This document shows, one piece after another, positions 26,253 through 35,026 of a stretch of 64,000 nucleotides of DNA. A program made the translations under genes and the position numbers. The notes below the pieces were generated by a model that was not told the DNA's origin, did no database searches, and saw only the letters and a program-made list of their open reading frames with translations. Every line of letters starts with the position of its first letter. Positions within the stretch are counted from its first letter, which is position 1. The stretch is from Phyllobacterium lublinensis (GTDB lineage: Bacteria; Pseudomonadota; Alphaproteobacteria; Rhizobiales; Rhizobiaceae): contig NZ_JAIUDQ010000005.1 of assembly GCF_020164435.1 (NCBI RefSeq), positions 186,001 to 250,000 on the forward strand, given 5' to 3'.

Positions 26253-27614
26253 CTAGTCCGCCTTCTTGGCTAGTTTCTGCGCCGCATAGCGCGCGCGCAA
26301 CTGCACCGCCCGGCCCTCCTTGATCTCCTGCCGCGCACGACCAAAGGCCAGGGAATCCGCAGGTACATCGGCTGTTATGACGCTTCCAGAGGCGATATAG
26401 GCATTGTCGCCAATGGAGACCGGTGCGACCAGCGAGCTGTTCGACCCTACGAAGACATTGGCGCCGATTTCGGTCAGGGCCTTGTTGTAGCCGTCGTAAT
26501 TGCAGGTGATTGTACCTGCGCCAACATTGGCTTCCGCCCCGACCGTCGCGTCGCCGATATAGGTCAAATGACTGATCTTGGCGCCGACACCGATCTTTGC
26601 GTTCTTCACTTCAACGAAATTGCCCACCTTCGCCTTGGCGGCAAGATCGGCCCCGGGCCGCAGGCGGCCAAAGGGTCCGACGGTCGCGTTCGTTCCAACC
26701 TTTGCGCCCTCCAGATGCGAGAAGGCGTGAATCACTGCTCCGCTGGCAATCGAAACCCCAGGGCCAAAAACAATGTTCGGCTCGAGCACCACATCGGCCT
26801 CGATCAGCGTGTCATGGGCAAAGAAGACGGTCTCAGGCGCCTGCATCGTCACGCCTGCCAGCATCATGGCGCGGCGCTTGCGGTTTTGCCAGATTGCCTC
26901 AGCCTCTGCGAGTTCGGCCCGGGTATTGATGCCGATCACATTGTCCGGTGAAATTTCGATGGCTACGACCGATTTGCCTTGCGCATTGGCAATCTCCACC
27001 ACGTCCGTGAGATAATATTCACCCTTGGCGTTGTTGTTGGTGATCTGGCCGAGGAGCGCCAGCGCACCGTCGCCGCGCAAGGCCATCAGTCCGCCATTGC
27101 AGAAACCTATTCTTTTCTCGGCGTCACTTGCGTCTTTCTCTTCGCGGATCGCGATAAGCCGCCCATTCTGCTCGATCAGCCGGCCATAACCGTGGGGATT
27201 GTCCGGGCGGAACCCCATGACAACCACGTCGGCGCCGCCGGCAAGCTTTGCCCTCGCCTGCTCCAGCGCTGCGGATTCAACCAGCGGCGTGTCGCCGAAA
27301 ACCACAAGGACGTCATCATAGCCGGCGCCAATGGCATCCCGTGCCGCGAGCACCGCATGGCCCGTACCGAGCCGCTCCGTTTGCTGGTGTACCGAGACGT
27401 TGGCTACGACCGCGCGAACAGCGGCTTCGACGTTGGCCGCACCACGGCCGACCACAAGTGCGATATCGCTACCGCCAGCCCCATGCACTGCCCGTGCCAC
27501 GTGGGCGACGATCGGCAGACCGGCAATCGGGTGCAGGACCTTTGGCAGCGAGGATTTCATGCGCGTACCCTCACCGGCAGCGAGAATAACCGTGAGGCAG
27601 GAACGTAGGGCCAT
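26253..27614 (-). CDS. glmU: Bifunctional UDP-GlcNAc pyrophosphorylase / glucosamine-1-phosphate acetyltransferase
   Basis: A 453-residue two-domain enzyme. The N-terminal uridyltransferase has [18 protein letters not shown]; the C-terminal left-handed beta helix contains many hexapeptide turns and the acetyltransferase stretch [10 protein letters not shown]. It performs the last two steps to UDP-GlcNAc. The start ATG at 27614 is preferred to a TTG two codons before; TGGAAG lies at the ribosome-site position. Upstream is ccdA, downstream glmS, all on the minus strand. Confidence 0.97.
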   Translation of the reverse strand: MALRSCLTVILAAGEGTRMKSSLPKVLHPIAGLPIVAHVARAVHGAGGSDIALVVGRGAANVEAAVRAVVANVSVHQQTERLGTGHAVLAARDAIGAGYDDVLVVFGDTPLVESAALEQARAKLAGGADVVVMGFRPDNPHGYGRLIEQNGRLIAIREEKDASDAEKRIGFCNGGLMALRGDGALALLGQITNNNAKGEYYLTDVVEIANAQGKSVVAIEISPDNVIGINTRAELAEAEAIWQNRKRRAMMLAGVTMQAPETVFFAHDTLIEADVVLEPNIVFGPGVSIASGAVIHAFSHLEGAKVGTNATVGPFGRLRPGADLAAKAKVGNFVEVKNAKIGVGAKISHLTYIGDATVGAEANVGAGTITCNYDGYNKALTEIGANVFVGSNSSLVAPVSIGDNAYIASGSVITADVPADSLAFGRARQEIKEGRAVQLRARYAAQKLAKKAD

Positions 27615-27751
27615 CGTCAAACTTCCAGATCAGTCGTTCATTTTACTTCGGACGGAAACCGCTTTGCAGTTCTCGTTAAGATGCTCGTAGGAGCAATGTC
27701 GCGCCGGACACTGGCACGAGATTGGTTTCCAACAAGGTAACTTCCGCCTGT

Positions 27752-28498
27752 TTAGCCGAGTTGTCCGAGGATGGGAAATGTTTCGAGAAGCCAGAATGAG
27801 AATGTCTGCAGGCCGCCCGTCAGGAACAGGACACCGGTGAGAACCAGCAATCCGCCCATGATTTTCTCCACCTTGCCGAGATGGGTCCTGAAACCGGCCA
27901 GAAAACGCATGAACATGCCGGAAAACAGGGCTGCAATGATGAAAGGAACGCCGAGCCCGAGCGAATAGATCGCCAGCAGCAAGGCACCGTCCGCAACCGT
28001 ATCCCGGGCTCCCGCCAGCGCCAGGATCGGCCCGAGCACCGGTCCGATGCAGGGTGTCCATCCGAATGCGAAGGCAAGTCCCATCACATAGGCGGCGATC
28101 GGACTGGCCGGCTTTCCCTGTGTCTGGAACCTCGCCTCGCGCGAAAGGAACGCCAGCCTGAAGACGCCAAGAAAGTTGAGTCCCATCAGGATAATGACGA
28201 CGCCTGCGACAATGGCGATCTCCTGCTGCCACATCCGCAGGAAGCTGCCGATCGTCGACGCTCCGGCCCCGAGCAGCACAAACACGGTGGAAAAGCCGAG
28301 GACAAAGCAGAACGAGGACATCAGCAATGCCTGCCGCACCGGCGAGATCGCCTTGGCCGTGTGGTCAGAACGGAAATCCTCCACCGTCACGCCGGCCATG
28401 TAGCAAAGATAGGGTGGAACGAGCGGCAGCACGCATGGCGAAAGAAAAGAAAGGGCGCCGGCGCCAGCAGCTGTCAGGTAGGAAACATCAAGCGCCAT
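27752..28498 (-). CDS. ccdA: CcdA-type cytochrome c biogenesis / thiol-disulfide transmembrane protein
   Basis: A 248-residue membrane protein of about six to seven helices with the paired Cys motifs of CcdA/DsbD-beta proteins: LSPCVLPLVPPY near the start and GWTPCIGPVLGPIL in the middle. It carries electrons from thioredoxin across the membrane for haem-binding-site reduction. The frame continues open for 127 codons upstream, but that stretch crosses the tRNA gene on the opposite strand; the ATG at 28498 has GAAGGAG at 28502-28508 and the normal family start. Confidence 0.88.
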   Translation of the reverse strand: MALDVSYLTAAGAGALSFLSPCVLPLVPPYLCYMAGVTVEDFRSDHTAKAISPVRQALLMSSFCFVLGFSTVFVLLGAGASTIGSFLRMWQQEIAIVAGVVIILMGLNFLGVFRLAFLSREARFQTQGKPASPIAAYVMGLAFAFGWTPCIGPVLGPILALAGARDTVADGALLLAIYSLGLGVPFIIAALFSGMFMRFLAGFRTHLGKVEKIMGGLLVLTGVLFLTGGLQTFSFWLLETFPILGQLG

Positions 28499-28777
28499 TC
28501 GCGCTCCTTCATGCTTTTCAGTTTGGCCGTGGAGTAAGCCGAATCTCGAAGGAATTCCAATCACCTTTTCGCCAGCCCGCCGGGAAATCCGCAGTTCAGC
28601 GGACCATTCAGTCAAACGGCGGGGTAGGATTTCGCGCTGTCTGGAACAAAAATTAGCAACGTTGGCCCAAACAAGCCGTTTTGTTGCGGAAACTGCGCAC
28701 AATAGTTGTTGACCGATCGGCAAGTCGACCCTATGTTCCGCCGCACTTCCCGAGGCCACCGAACTGGCTTCGTTCGG

Positions 28778-28853
28778 GAGCGCGTAGCTCAGCCGGTAGA
28801 GCAACTGACTTTTAATCAGTAGGTCCAGGGTTCGAATCCCTGCGCGCTCACCA
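28778..28853 (+). tRNA. tRNA-Lys (anticodon TTT)
   Basis: A 76-base tRNA gene: acceptor GAGCGCG (28778-28784) pairs with CGCGCTC (28843-28849), D-arm TAGCTCAGCCGGTAGAGC, anticodon stem ACTGA/TCAGT with loop CTTTTAA and anticodon TTT at 28811-28813, T-arm GGTTCGAATCC, discriminator A and encoded CCA. It is complete. It stands 280 bases upstream of ccdA on the opposite strand, at the edge of a gene-poor accessory stretch, as expected of a tRNA used for integration. Confidence 0.97.
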
Positions 28854-29469
28854 TCTCCAAGCACAAAAATCACTTGCAATTCAATGACTTAGACGCTGCG
28901 TAACGAAGCGTCAACGGGACGTTTTGACTCCCCCCACCCTGTTTTTGCCGTTTCGGGCGCGTATCGGGCGCAAAAATCACCTTCAAAGTCATTCTGAATC
29001 GATTCATGTCATCAAAAATCACGGCAACTGACGCAAAATCAGTAGATCTAATGTCGCCAGTCAGTAGCTCTCAGACCTTGTTTTCGCTCGTTTAGCGCGT
29101 CGTGATGCCAATATCCGGCTATGAAAATGATCCTGCTCGTGAAGTCCCTCAAAACGAAAAAGCCCGCCACCGATGAGGGGGACGAGCTGTCGGTTGAATG
29201 TTCCCTGACTGGTCTGCTTGACGCGCCAACTCTTCCTTTCTCCGGTGCCTTCGAAAACTAAGTTGAAGCGCGAGCTGGCCGCCTCACGAATATCAGGTTG
29301 CTCTTTCGCCGTTTCGAGATCATGGTGCGGCGTCCACGCCGCTCAGACCGGACGCTAGCATCACGGCGCGCACCTTCACGGCCAAGTCCACTGAGCACAG
29401 GAGATGCTACGGGGTCAAATTGTGAGGAATATGTCTCTTTGTCTTGGCCTGACCAGCAGGAGCATACCC
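28854..29469 (+). other. Gene-poor region downstream of tRNA-Lys with possible integration scar
   Basis: No gene is convincing here. CAAAAATCAC occurs three times on the plus strand at 28864-28873, 28971-28980 and 29013-29022. At 29024-29050 there is a partial copy of the tRNA anticodon arm: GCAACTGAC and AATCAGTAG are kept, but the four central bases TTTT are GCAA; overall 21 of 27 bases match 28801-28827. A 46-codon ORF at 29121-29261 has no ribosome site or similarity that I know. I read the stretch as the decayed left end of an element once inserted at the tRNA (inference). Confidence 0.4.
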
Positions 29470-30660
29470 ATGGCAGACCAAGCAGTAGATGGTATGATTC
29501 GCCCATTTGAGGTTGCTTTTCCAGATTCGGTACTGGAGGACTTGCGCGAGCGCTTGTCAAAAGCCCGTCTCCCCGAGGAAGAAACCGTCGATGACTTTTC
29601 ACAAGGCGTGCCGCTGAAGACCGTTCGACAGGTTTTGACACACTGGCGTGATAAGTATGACTGGCGCAAGGCCGAGGCGCGGCTTAACGCCGTGCCAAAC
29701 TACATCACCGAAATCGATGGGCTGGATATCCATTTTATTCACGCTCGCTCCAAGCATGAAAATGCTCTTCCAATAATTGTCACCCACGGGTGGCCGGGCT
29801 CCATTGTGGAGCAGTTAAAGATTATCGGGCCGCTGACAGATCCCACGGCACATGGCGGGCGTGCCGAGGATGCCTTCCATGTGATTATTCCATCGATGCC
29901 GGGTTACGGCTTTTCCGGAAAACCCACCACGACCGGCTGGGGACCAGAACGGATCGCGGACGCTTGGATCACTTTAATGAAGCGCCTTGGCTACACGAAG
30001 TTCGTTGCCCAAGGCGGTGATTGGGGCGCGGTTGTGACTGAAATGATCGGCGTGCGAGCACCACCAGAATTGGTCGGCATCCACGTCAATATGCCTGGCG
30101 CAGTCCCTGAAGATATTAACGGAGCAGCTTTCGGCGGAGCGCCAGCACCGGCTGGTCTATCCGATGAGGAGAAAAGCACATACGACCAACTCGTTACTTT
30201 CTACAAGAAGGTTTACTACGCCTTCTGGATGGCAACTCGACCGCAGACGGGCGTGGCATTTGCAGACTCGCCCATCGGCCTGGCAACCTTTTTGCTCGAC
30301 CATGATGCCCGAAGTTTGGAGATGATCGCGCGATCGTTTGACGGAGAGGCCGAGGGCCTCACGCCTGACGATGTGCTCGACAATTGCACATTGTTCTGGT
30401 TGACCAATACGGGTGTTTCAGCCGCTCGCCTCTATTGGGAAAACAAGCTTCCTTTCTTCACGCCTAAAGGAGTGAAGGTTCCGGTGGCGGTGACCGCATT
30501 TCCAGACGAACTCTACCAAACGCCACGCAGTTGGGCAGAGAAGGCATATTCCAATCTTATCCATTACAACAAAGTTGATAAAGGCGGTCACTTTGCCGCT
30601 TGGGAACAGCCCAAATTACTGACGCAAGACCTCTGGACAGCATTCCGAACGCTGCGCTGA
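29470..30660 (+). CDS. Epoxide hydrolase (EHN-domain alpha/beta hydrolase)
   Basis: A 396-residue alpha/beta hydrolase with an N-terminal EHN domain (about 1-110, starting IRPFEVAFPDSVLEDLRERL). Catalytic marks: oxyanion motif HGWPGS, nucleophile Asp in GGDWGAVV, a cap with conserved Tyr, and the base His in GGHFAAWEQP. Such enzymes open epoxide rings to diols and resemble juvenile-hormone hydrolases of insects and fungal detoxification enzymes. CAGGAG precedes the ATG at 29470. It stands alone in a gene-poor stretch after a tRNA, and base composition looks more AT-rich than the conserved neighbours, so transfer is likely (inference). Confidence 0.85.
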   Translation: MADQAVDGMIRPFEVAFPDSVLEDLRERLSKARLPEEETVDDFSQGVPLKTVRQVLTHWRDKYDWRKAEARLNAVPNYITEIDGLDIHFIHARSKHENALPIIVTHGWPGSIVEQLKIIGPLTDPTAHGGRAEDAFHVIIPSMPGYGFSGKPTTTGWGPERIADAWITLMKRLGYTKFVAQGGDWGAVVTEMIGVRAPPELVGIHVNMPGAVPEDINGAAFGGAPAPAGLSDEEKSTYDQLVTFYKKVYYAFWMATRPQTGVAFADSPIGLATFLLDHDARSLEMIARSFDGEAEGLTPDDVLDNCTLFWLTNTGVSAARLYWENKLPFFTPKGVKVPVAVTAFPDELYQTPRSWAEKAYSNLIHYNKVDKGGHFAAWEQPKLLTQDLWTAFRTLR

Positions 30661-31005
30661 GTTCGGCTAACCCGGCTGTCTGTGTTTTGCTGACAGCCGG
30701 GAGCAGCAACCTGCTGCCGCGGTTGTCGTCGGGAATTGCAATAATCCATTGCCAGCGACGCATCGAATTAGTTCTGATCAACTTGCGTCCCGCTACGTTT
30801 GCCAGTACAGGATGGCGGCTGATGCAAGACCAAAGCCTTGGCTGGCAAGGCCGGCAATTTGGCTGTCTGTCACGTTTTGAAGTCTCCGTTGGTCGGAGCT
30901 TCGATTGGGAGGTGACTCGTCCAAAAACACAAATTGAGCCAGAGGCGTATCAACAGAAGTCAAAGAACCTACAAGGGCCAGCAGCCTGAGAGCCGGCTGC
31001 GCTTG
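30661..31005. other. 345-base stretch without recognisable gene
   Basis: I see no coding frame with a ribosome site. Directly after the epoxide hydrolase stop is a GGCTAACCCGGCTGTC / TGACAGCCGGGAGC segment (about 30664-30705) that can fold as CCCGGCTGTC with GACAGCCGGG; it probably terminates the hydrolase transcript, though no T-run follows. Confidence 0.4.
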
Positions 31006-31341
31006 TCACTTTTGTAGGGAACGGCTGATTTCGGCGAGCGTTCCCAAGGCGACTGAAACGAGAACCATGAAGACGGCGTGATCGAGCCATGCGCCCGGAG
31101 TTGGCGCGGTCGTATATCGCGACAGCGGCTGATCGGGCAAATAACCTTGCATGACGAGGATTGCGCCAAGGAATTGCAGTGCCCCAAAAATTCCAAAGAA
31201 GAATGCTGCCACATAGCTTATGCGCGTAAAAAACACCTCGAACCTCCAATTGGCGGACCGCACAAGAAAAGGCTGCACCGATTCGATTAACGAAGCGTTC
31301 AGAAGAAGCTCAGGCGATTTATGATGCCGTAAGGCATTCAT
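31006..31341 (-). CDS. Hypothetical small membrane protein
   Basis: A 111-residue protein with two hydrophobic segments: ISYVAAFFFGIFGALQFLGAI (about 45-65) and AVFMVLVSVALGTLAEI (about 88-105), joined by a loop with MQGYLPDQPLSRY. The soluble N-terminus contains SPELLLNASLIESVQPF. AGGTGG precedes the ATG at 31341; the frame is open further to 31407 but without a better site. No known family is recognised. Its place in a gene-poor, possibly mobile stretch makes a strain-specific role plausible. Confidence 0.5.
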   Translation of the reverse strand: MNALRHHKSPELLLNASLIESVQPFLVRSANWRFEVFFTRISYVAAFFFGIFGALQFLGAILVMQGYLPDQPLSRYTTAPTPGAWLDHAVFMVLVSVALGTLAEISRSLQK

Positions 31342-31502
31342 AGGCCACCTCGCAAAGGTTGTTTGACGATAACCGATGTACGAACATTTTCCTGCATAAG
31401 GAACCAATGCCGAATTGCGGCTGTAGGAGAGTCAATTGATCCTGCGCGTGATGGCACACGCCATTAATCCATCGTCAACCGCTTTGGCGGATGGTTGACG
31501 CT

Positions 31503-31745
31503 ATGAAAGCAATCTTTACCAAACAAGCACTGCTCTTGGGTGCATTGGCTTTGACAGGCTGCCAATCCAGACCGCCGCTGCAGGAAATGTCCTACAGTCA
31601 AATGGGGCAACTCGCGGATCAAATCGACCGAACGTGCATTGCCCAGGGTCATCAGCTAGATACGCCGGAGTTCAGGATGTGCACTTTGCAAGAAGTAAGC
31701 CGAGAGCAATATTCAAGGCAAATCGCCAACGACGCATCGCGGTAG
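31503..31745 (+). CDS. Small putative lipoprotein
   Basis: An 80-residue protein starting MKAIFTKQALLLGALALTGC, a classic lipoprotein signal with lipobox LTGC and Cys20. The mature part is short and hydrophilic, with two more Cys (RTCIAQ and RMCTLQ) that could form a disulfide, as in many small rhizobial periplasmic proteins. The ATG at 31503 gives this signal; an upstream start at 31491 is unneeded. No function can be assigned. Confidence 0.65.
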   Translation: MKAIFTKQALLLGALALTGCQSRPPLQEMSYSQMGQLADQIDRTCIAQGHQLDTPEFRMCTLQEVSREQYSRQIANDASR

Positions 31746-31909
31746 TGCTGGTCAACTTTTGTCTTCGTCGTGCGGCCAAGCACATCGATCCTCCAGTTAA
31801 ACCTCCCCTTAGAAGCAAAGTATGCCGAGTTGCGGCATTGGTTAGTCATGGCAGCTCGAAGGCTATGCGATAAGTGAAAGTTTTAAGGTCGATATGCTTG
31901 GATACGCGT

Positions 31910-32119
31910 ATGGACAAGGACGAAAACAAAGACAAACAAGGTGCAGGCAAGGAGTTTGAAGCCGTGTGGAGTGACAATCACGCGACGAACATCAACGCTC
32001 ACCCATTAAGGCCAGTTATAGCTGTCCTGTTGTCAATTCTGGGGTTGGCTTGGTTGGGTATTGCAACGCACTGTGATCCAATTTTGTCCAATCCTCCACA
32101 TTATGGGAAATCGAAGTGA
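31910..32119 (+). CDS. Possible small single-pass membrane protein
   Basis: A 69-residue frame from ATG 31910: a charged N-terminus (MDKDENKDKQGAGKEFE), one transmembrane segment (RPVIAVLLSILGLAWLGIA) and a short Cys-containing tail (HCDPILSNPP). The frame is open from 31874. No clear ribosome-binding site is seen, and no family is recognised, so it may not be real. The charge and helix plan is nonetheless protein-like. Confidence 0.3.
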   Translation: MDKDENKDKQGAGKEFEAVWSDNHATNINAHPLRPVIAVLLSILGLAWLGIATHCDPILSNPPHYGKSK

Positions 32120-32149
32120 TCGCAGATATTCTCGATCATCCTCACGAAA

Positions 32150-32785
32150 CTAACTGGCGTCAGCATCCGCAACCTTTTCAAACGTGCTGAACTGAAAATT
32201 CTGCACTGCCCCCCAAGGCGTTGTGTGTTCGTGCCGTCGCGTCGAGGCAAGCTCGAAGTGTTCGCCGAGAACTGCTTGAATGCTTTCGGCACTATGTCGG
32301 ATAACCGGCAGGCCGCTGCATTTTTCCGGACCATCAATGGCAAATGTGCCGATGATGACTTTACCGCCTTTTTTGACAGCATGTGACAGCACACGAGCAT
32401 ACGCCTGCTGATCGGCGGTCGCAGTGAGGAAATGAAAGGCGGCGCGATCATGCCAGAAATCGTATTGGCGGTCGGGCGTCCATACGGTCACGTCCGATAC
32501 AATCCAGTGAACCCGCTTGGCATTCTCCAGTCGAGATTGCGCGGTCGCGAGGGCTGCGCTGGATAGATCAAGTACGCTCACGTGGGTTTGACCGGATGCC
32601 AGCAAAGCATCTACCAATCGCGACGCACCGCCACCCACATCAATGACGCACAATTCGGGATTCAATCCTGCTTCGCGAAGCAGGGACAACGAAAACTCCG
32701 GAGTGTCCTCGTACCAGCTAAGCTCAGTCTCTGCCTTGGTACTGTAAACATTCTGCCAGTGTGCCTGTCGATCTGTCGCGGTCAT
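32150..32785 (-). CDS. Class I SAM-dependent methyltransferase
   Basis: A 211-residue Rossmann-fold methyltransferase with motif I CVIDVGGGASRLVD, a motif II acid in VSVLDLSSAAL and WIVSDVTVW, and the DFWHDRAAFHFLT stretch that marks the family of small ‘ELSWYEDTPEFSL’ proteins related to thiopurine/trans-aconitate-type enzymes. The substrate is not known. GAGGA sits before the ATG at 32785; the extension to 32818 has no site. It ends close to the small membrane gene, convergent with it. Confidence 0.82.
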   Translation of the reverse strand: MTATDRQAHWQNVYSTKAETELSWYEDTPEFSLSLLREAGLNPELCVIDVGGGASRLVDALLASGQTHVSVLDLSSAALATAQSRLENAKRVHWIVSDVTVWTPDRQYDFWHDRAAFHFLTATADQQAYARVLSHAVKKGGKVIIGTFAIDGPEKCSGLPVIRHSAESIQAVLGEHFELASTRRHEHTTPWGAVQNFQFSTFEKVADADAS

Positions 32786-33162
32786 GAAACTATCCTCATT
32801 GACGACCGAGTTTAACACCCAGTCGCCCGAGTATCATGCGAAACCGTGAAAATGGCGCTTTGTGCCGTTTGGGATGATTAAGGCCAGCGCGCCCGCAATT
32901 GCGGGTCATTGCCGAGAAAGAGGGAGGAGCACAGACGAGGCTGGGGAGGCCCTTGTCTTATTGATGCTCCTCCCAAATGGCGAACCGCAAAAGGGGGCGC
33001 TAGGGGTCTAGGAGCCTTCGCGGTCAGCATAACCACTATACCACACATACAAGGTGGAGGTCTGTCCCATCGATGGGTTTACCCGGAGAGGGTTAAACCG
33101 TGCCGCCGCAAGAACTAATCTTATAAACAACTGCGATTTGCCTGCCTTCCATTCCTGACAAA
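32786..33162. other. 377-base gene-free stretch
   Basis: No ORF here has a credible start. Two things can be noted: the methyltransferase promoter must lie at its left edge, and at about 33077-33100 on the minus strand GGTTTAACCC and GGGTAAACC can pair with one bulge, a possible weak terminator for the lipid kinase gene, lacking a T-run. Confidence 0.35.
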
Positions 33163-34101
33163 TCAAACGGCATTGGCGGCCCGAAGGCTCCTTGTCGAGC
33201 CTGGATTGCTGTTGCTGCTGGCGGGGGCAAAGACGCGGATTGCCTGCGCACGGATGCGAAAATGGGCCGGCGTCCAGGTTGTCAGGTCCCCGTCCGTATT
33301 GACCGCCCGCGGCTTGCTCGTCTTGACGATGACCTCGGTCGTGCGAAATGCGCGAACATCGTCCCATTGACCCTGCGTCCCCTTGCGCAGGCTGGGCAGA
33401 AGTGTGAGCAGCCGCCACCAGTGGTCAACTTCAAGACTGTAGAAGTCCAGCCGGCCATCGTCGGCCGTCGCCGTCTGCTCGACGGTCATGCCACCGCCAT
33501 AATGCCGGCCATTGCCGACGGATACCTGCATCGTCCTGATCTCGTCCACCGAGCCGTCATGCTCGACATAGGCGGTAAACAGTCGCGAGCGGGCCAATAG
33601 CCGGGCCGCGACGATGGCATAGCCAAGCTTTCCCCAGCGCTTCTTGGCTTTCTCCGTCAATTCGCTGGCCAGTTCGGCGCTGAAGCCGATGCTGGCTACA
33701 TTGAAGAAAAGGTGGCCGTTGACTTCGCCGAGATCAATGGGCTGCGGCGTACTTGAAAGGATCAATCTGGCTGCATCGAGCGGGTCGGCTGGAATGCCGA
33801 TGGTGCGGGCAAAGTCATTGGCTGTGCCAAGCGGAAGCACCCCTAGCGGGAGGCCCGTATCGACCAGACCCGCCGCTGCCGCGTTCAGCGTGCCGTCACC
33901 ACCGCCAACAATGACGAGATCACAGGCATCACGCTTGCGGGAGATGACATCCGACAGGGTTTCGCCGTCCGCAGGTGCCGCGTCGACAAGCATCAGGCCG
34001 CCGGATTGCAACATCTCGCGTACCGGTGCTATCGGCCTCCTGCCGCTACGGGCATTGGGATTGACGATAAAGAGCGCACGCCTGTTCAACCCAGCTTTCA
34101 T
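33163..34101 (-). CDS. Diacylglycerol-kinase-family lipid kinase
   Basis: A 312-residue protein of the DAGK catalytic family (YegS/DgkB-like). It has the start RALFIVNPNARSG, the nucleotide motif DLVIVGGGDGTLNAAAAGL and LGVLPLGTANDFART, the three invariant stretches. These kinases phosphorylate diacylglycerol, sphingosine-like or other lipids; the substrate here is unknown. The C-terminus after residue 290 is a Ser/Asn-rich tail (ASSNSNPGSTRS) not needed for the fold. Transcribed alone, divergent from the DUF2270 gene. Confidence 0.88.
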   Translation of the reverse strand: MKAGLNRRALFIVNPNARSGRRPIAPVREMLQSGGLMLVDAAPADGETLSDVISRKRDACDLVIVGGGDGTLNAAAAGLVDTGLPLGVLPLGTANDFARTIGIPADPLDAARLILSSTPQPIDLGEVNGHLFFNVASIGFSAELASELTEKAKKRWGKLGYAIVAARLLARSRLFTAYVEHDGSVDEIRTMQVSVGNGRHYGGGMTVEQTATADDGRLDFYSLEVDHWWRLLTLLPSLRKGTQGQWDDVRAFRTTEVIVKTSKPRAVNTDGDLTTWTPAHFRIRAQAIRVFAPASSNSNPGSTRSLRAANAV

Positions 34102-34293
34102 CCTGTCTCACCTAGTGTGTCCAAAACGCTTCCGTCTGGCAGGTGGGCGCGTGATTGTGGCAATACAAGGAGCAACAACCATGCGTTCAATCATAGTACC
34201 ATTCCGGATTGAGCAAATCCCTCGTCAATTCCAAGCAATCCGACCGATTTTCATGTAAAATCAAAAGGCTGAACGCTCTGCTGGGAGGCGGAT

Positions 34294-35013
34294 ATGGACG
34301 AAGCTGAAAAACAACAAGGTGGCGACAATGCGCCCGGTTGGTCGGCACCACCCTTCCCCGCCACCTCGGCCGAATATATCACCGTGCTGGCACATTATCA
34401 CCGCGCGGAGGTGGGCCGCATGGCGGGCTGGCGCGACAGGATCGACCGGACCACCAATTGGGCAATCACGGGTGTTGCGGCCATGCTTTCGCTTTCATTG
34501 TCGACGCCGACGTCCCATCACGGCGTGCTGCTCTTTGCCATGATACTGGTGCAACTGCTCCTGCTGATCGAGGCGCGACGTTACCGGTTCTTCGACGTGT
34601 ATCGAGGCAGGGTGCGCCGGCTGGAGAAGAACTACTTTGCACAGATCCTGGCGCCCCTGCCCGATCCTGGAAACGGCTGGGCGCGGCTGCTTGGCCAGGA
34701 CTTGCGCAGGCCGCAATTCACAATCTCTGTAGCAGCAGCAATGTCACGGCGGCTGCGACGCAACTACTTCTGGATGTTCCTCATCCTGCTGCTGGCCTGG
34801 GTGCTGAAAATCTCGACTCCCAAACTGCAAGCTGGCGAGGTGCAGCGCGACGTGGCGCATTCGCTGCAGGAGATCGTTGCGAACGCCGCATTCGGACCGA
34901 TACCCGGCTGGGCCATTTTATTGCTGGTCGTCGCCTTCTATGGCTGGCTCGCCTACGTCGCGCTCCTTATCGGTGACCCGGACAAGAAGGAGCACGGCGA
35001 GGTTCATGTTTGA
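34294..35013 (+). CDS. DUF2270 integral membrane protein
   Basis: A 239-residue protein with a conserved N-terminal soluble part (FPATSAEYITVLAHYHRAEVGRM) and two pairs of membrane segments: WAITGVAAMLSLSL and GVLLFAMILVQLLLLIEA, then NYFWMFLILLLAWVLK and a last helix near the C-terminus (GWAILLLVVAFYGWLAYVALL). RYRFFDVYRGRVRRLEKNYF between the pairs is the family's most conserved part. The function of DUF2270 is unknown. GGAGG lies at 34284-34288. Its stop codon region and the stop of the convergent LuxR gene form a small hairpin (35011-35029). Confidence 0.8.
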   Translation: MDEAEKQQGGDNAPGWSAPPFPATSAEYITVLAHYHRAEVGRMAGWRDRIDRTTNWAITGVAAMLSLSLSTPTSHHGVLLFAMILVQLLLLIEARRYRFFDVYRGRVRRLEKNYFAQILAPLPDPGNGWARLLGQDLRRPQFTISVAAAMSRRLRRNYFWMFLILLLAWVLKISTPKLQAGEVQRDVAHSLQEIVANAAFGPIPGWAILLLVVAFYGWLAYVALLIGDPDKKEHGEVHV

Positions 35014-35026
35014 CGGCTTTTGCCCG

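Noticed and set aside
28499..28879. N-terminal extension of ccdA
   Set aside because: The upstream frame is the antisense of tRNA-Lys (the translation contains the usual GIRTLDLLIKSQLLYRLSY artefact), and the ATG at 28498 has a good ribosome site.
29121..29261. A 46-codon plus-strand ORF after tRNA-Lys
   Set aside because: No ribosome-binding site, no membrane or export signal, and no recognisable motif; likely noncoding in a decayed region.
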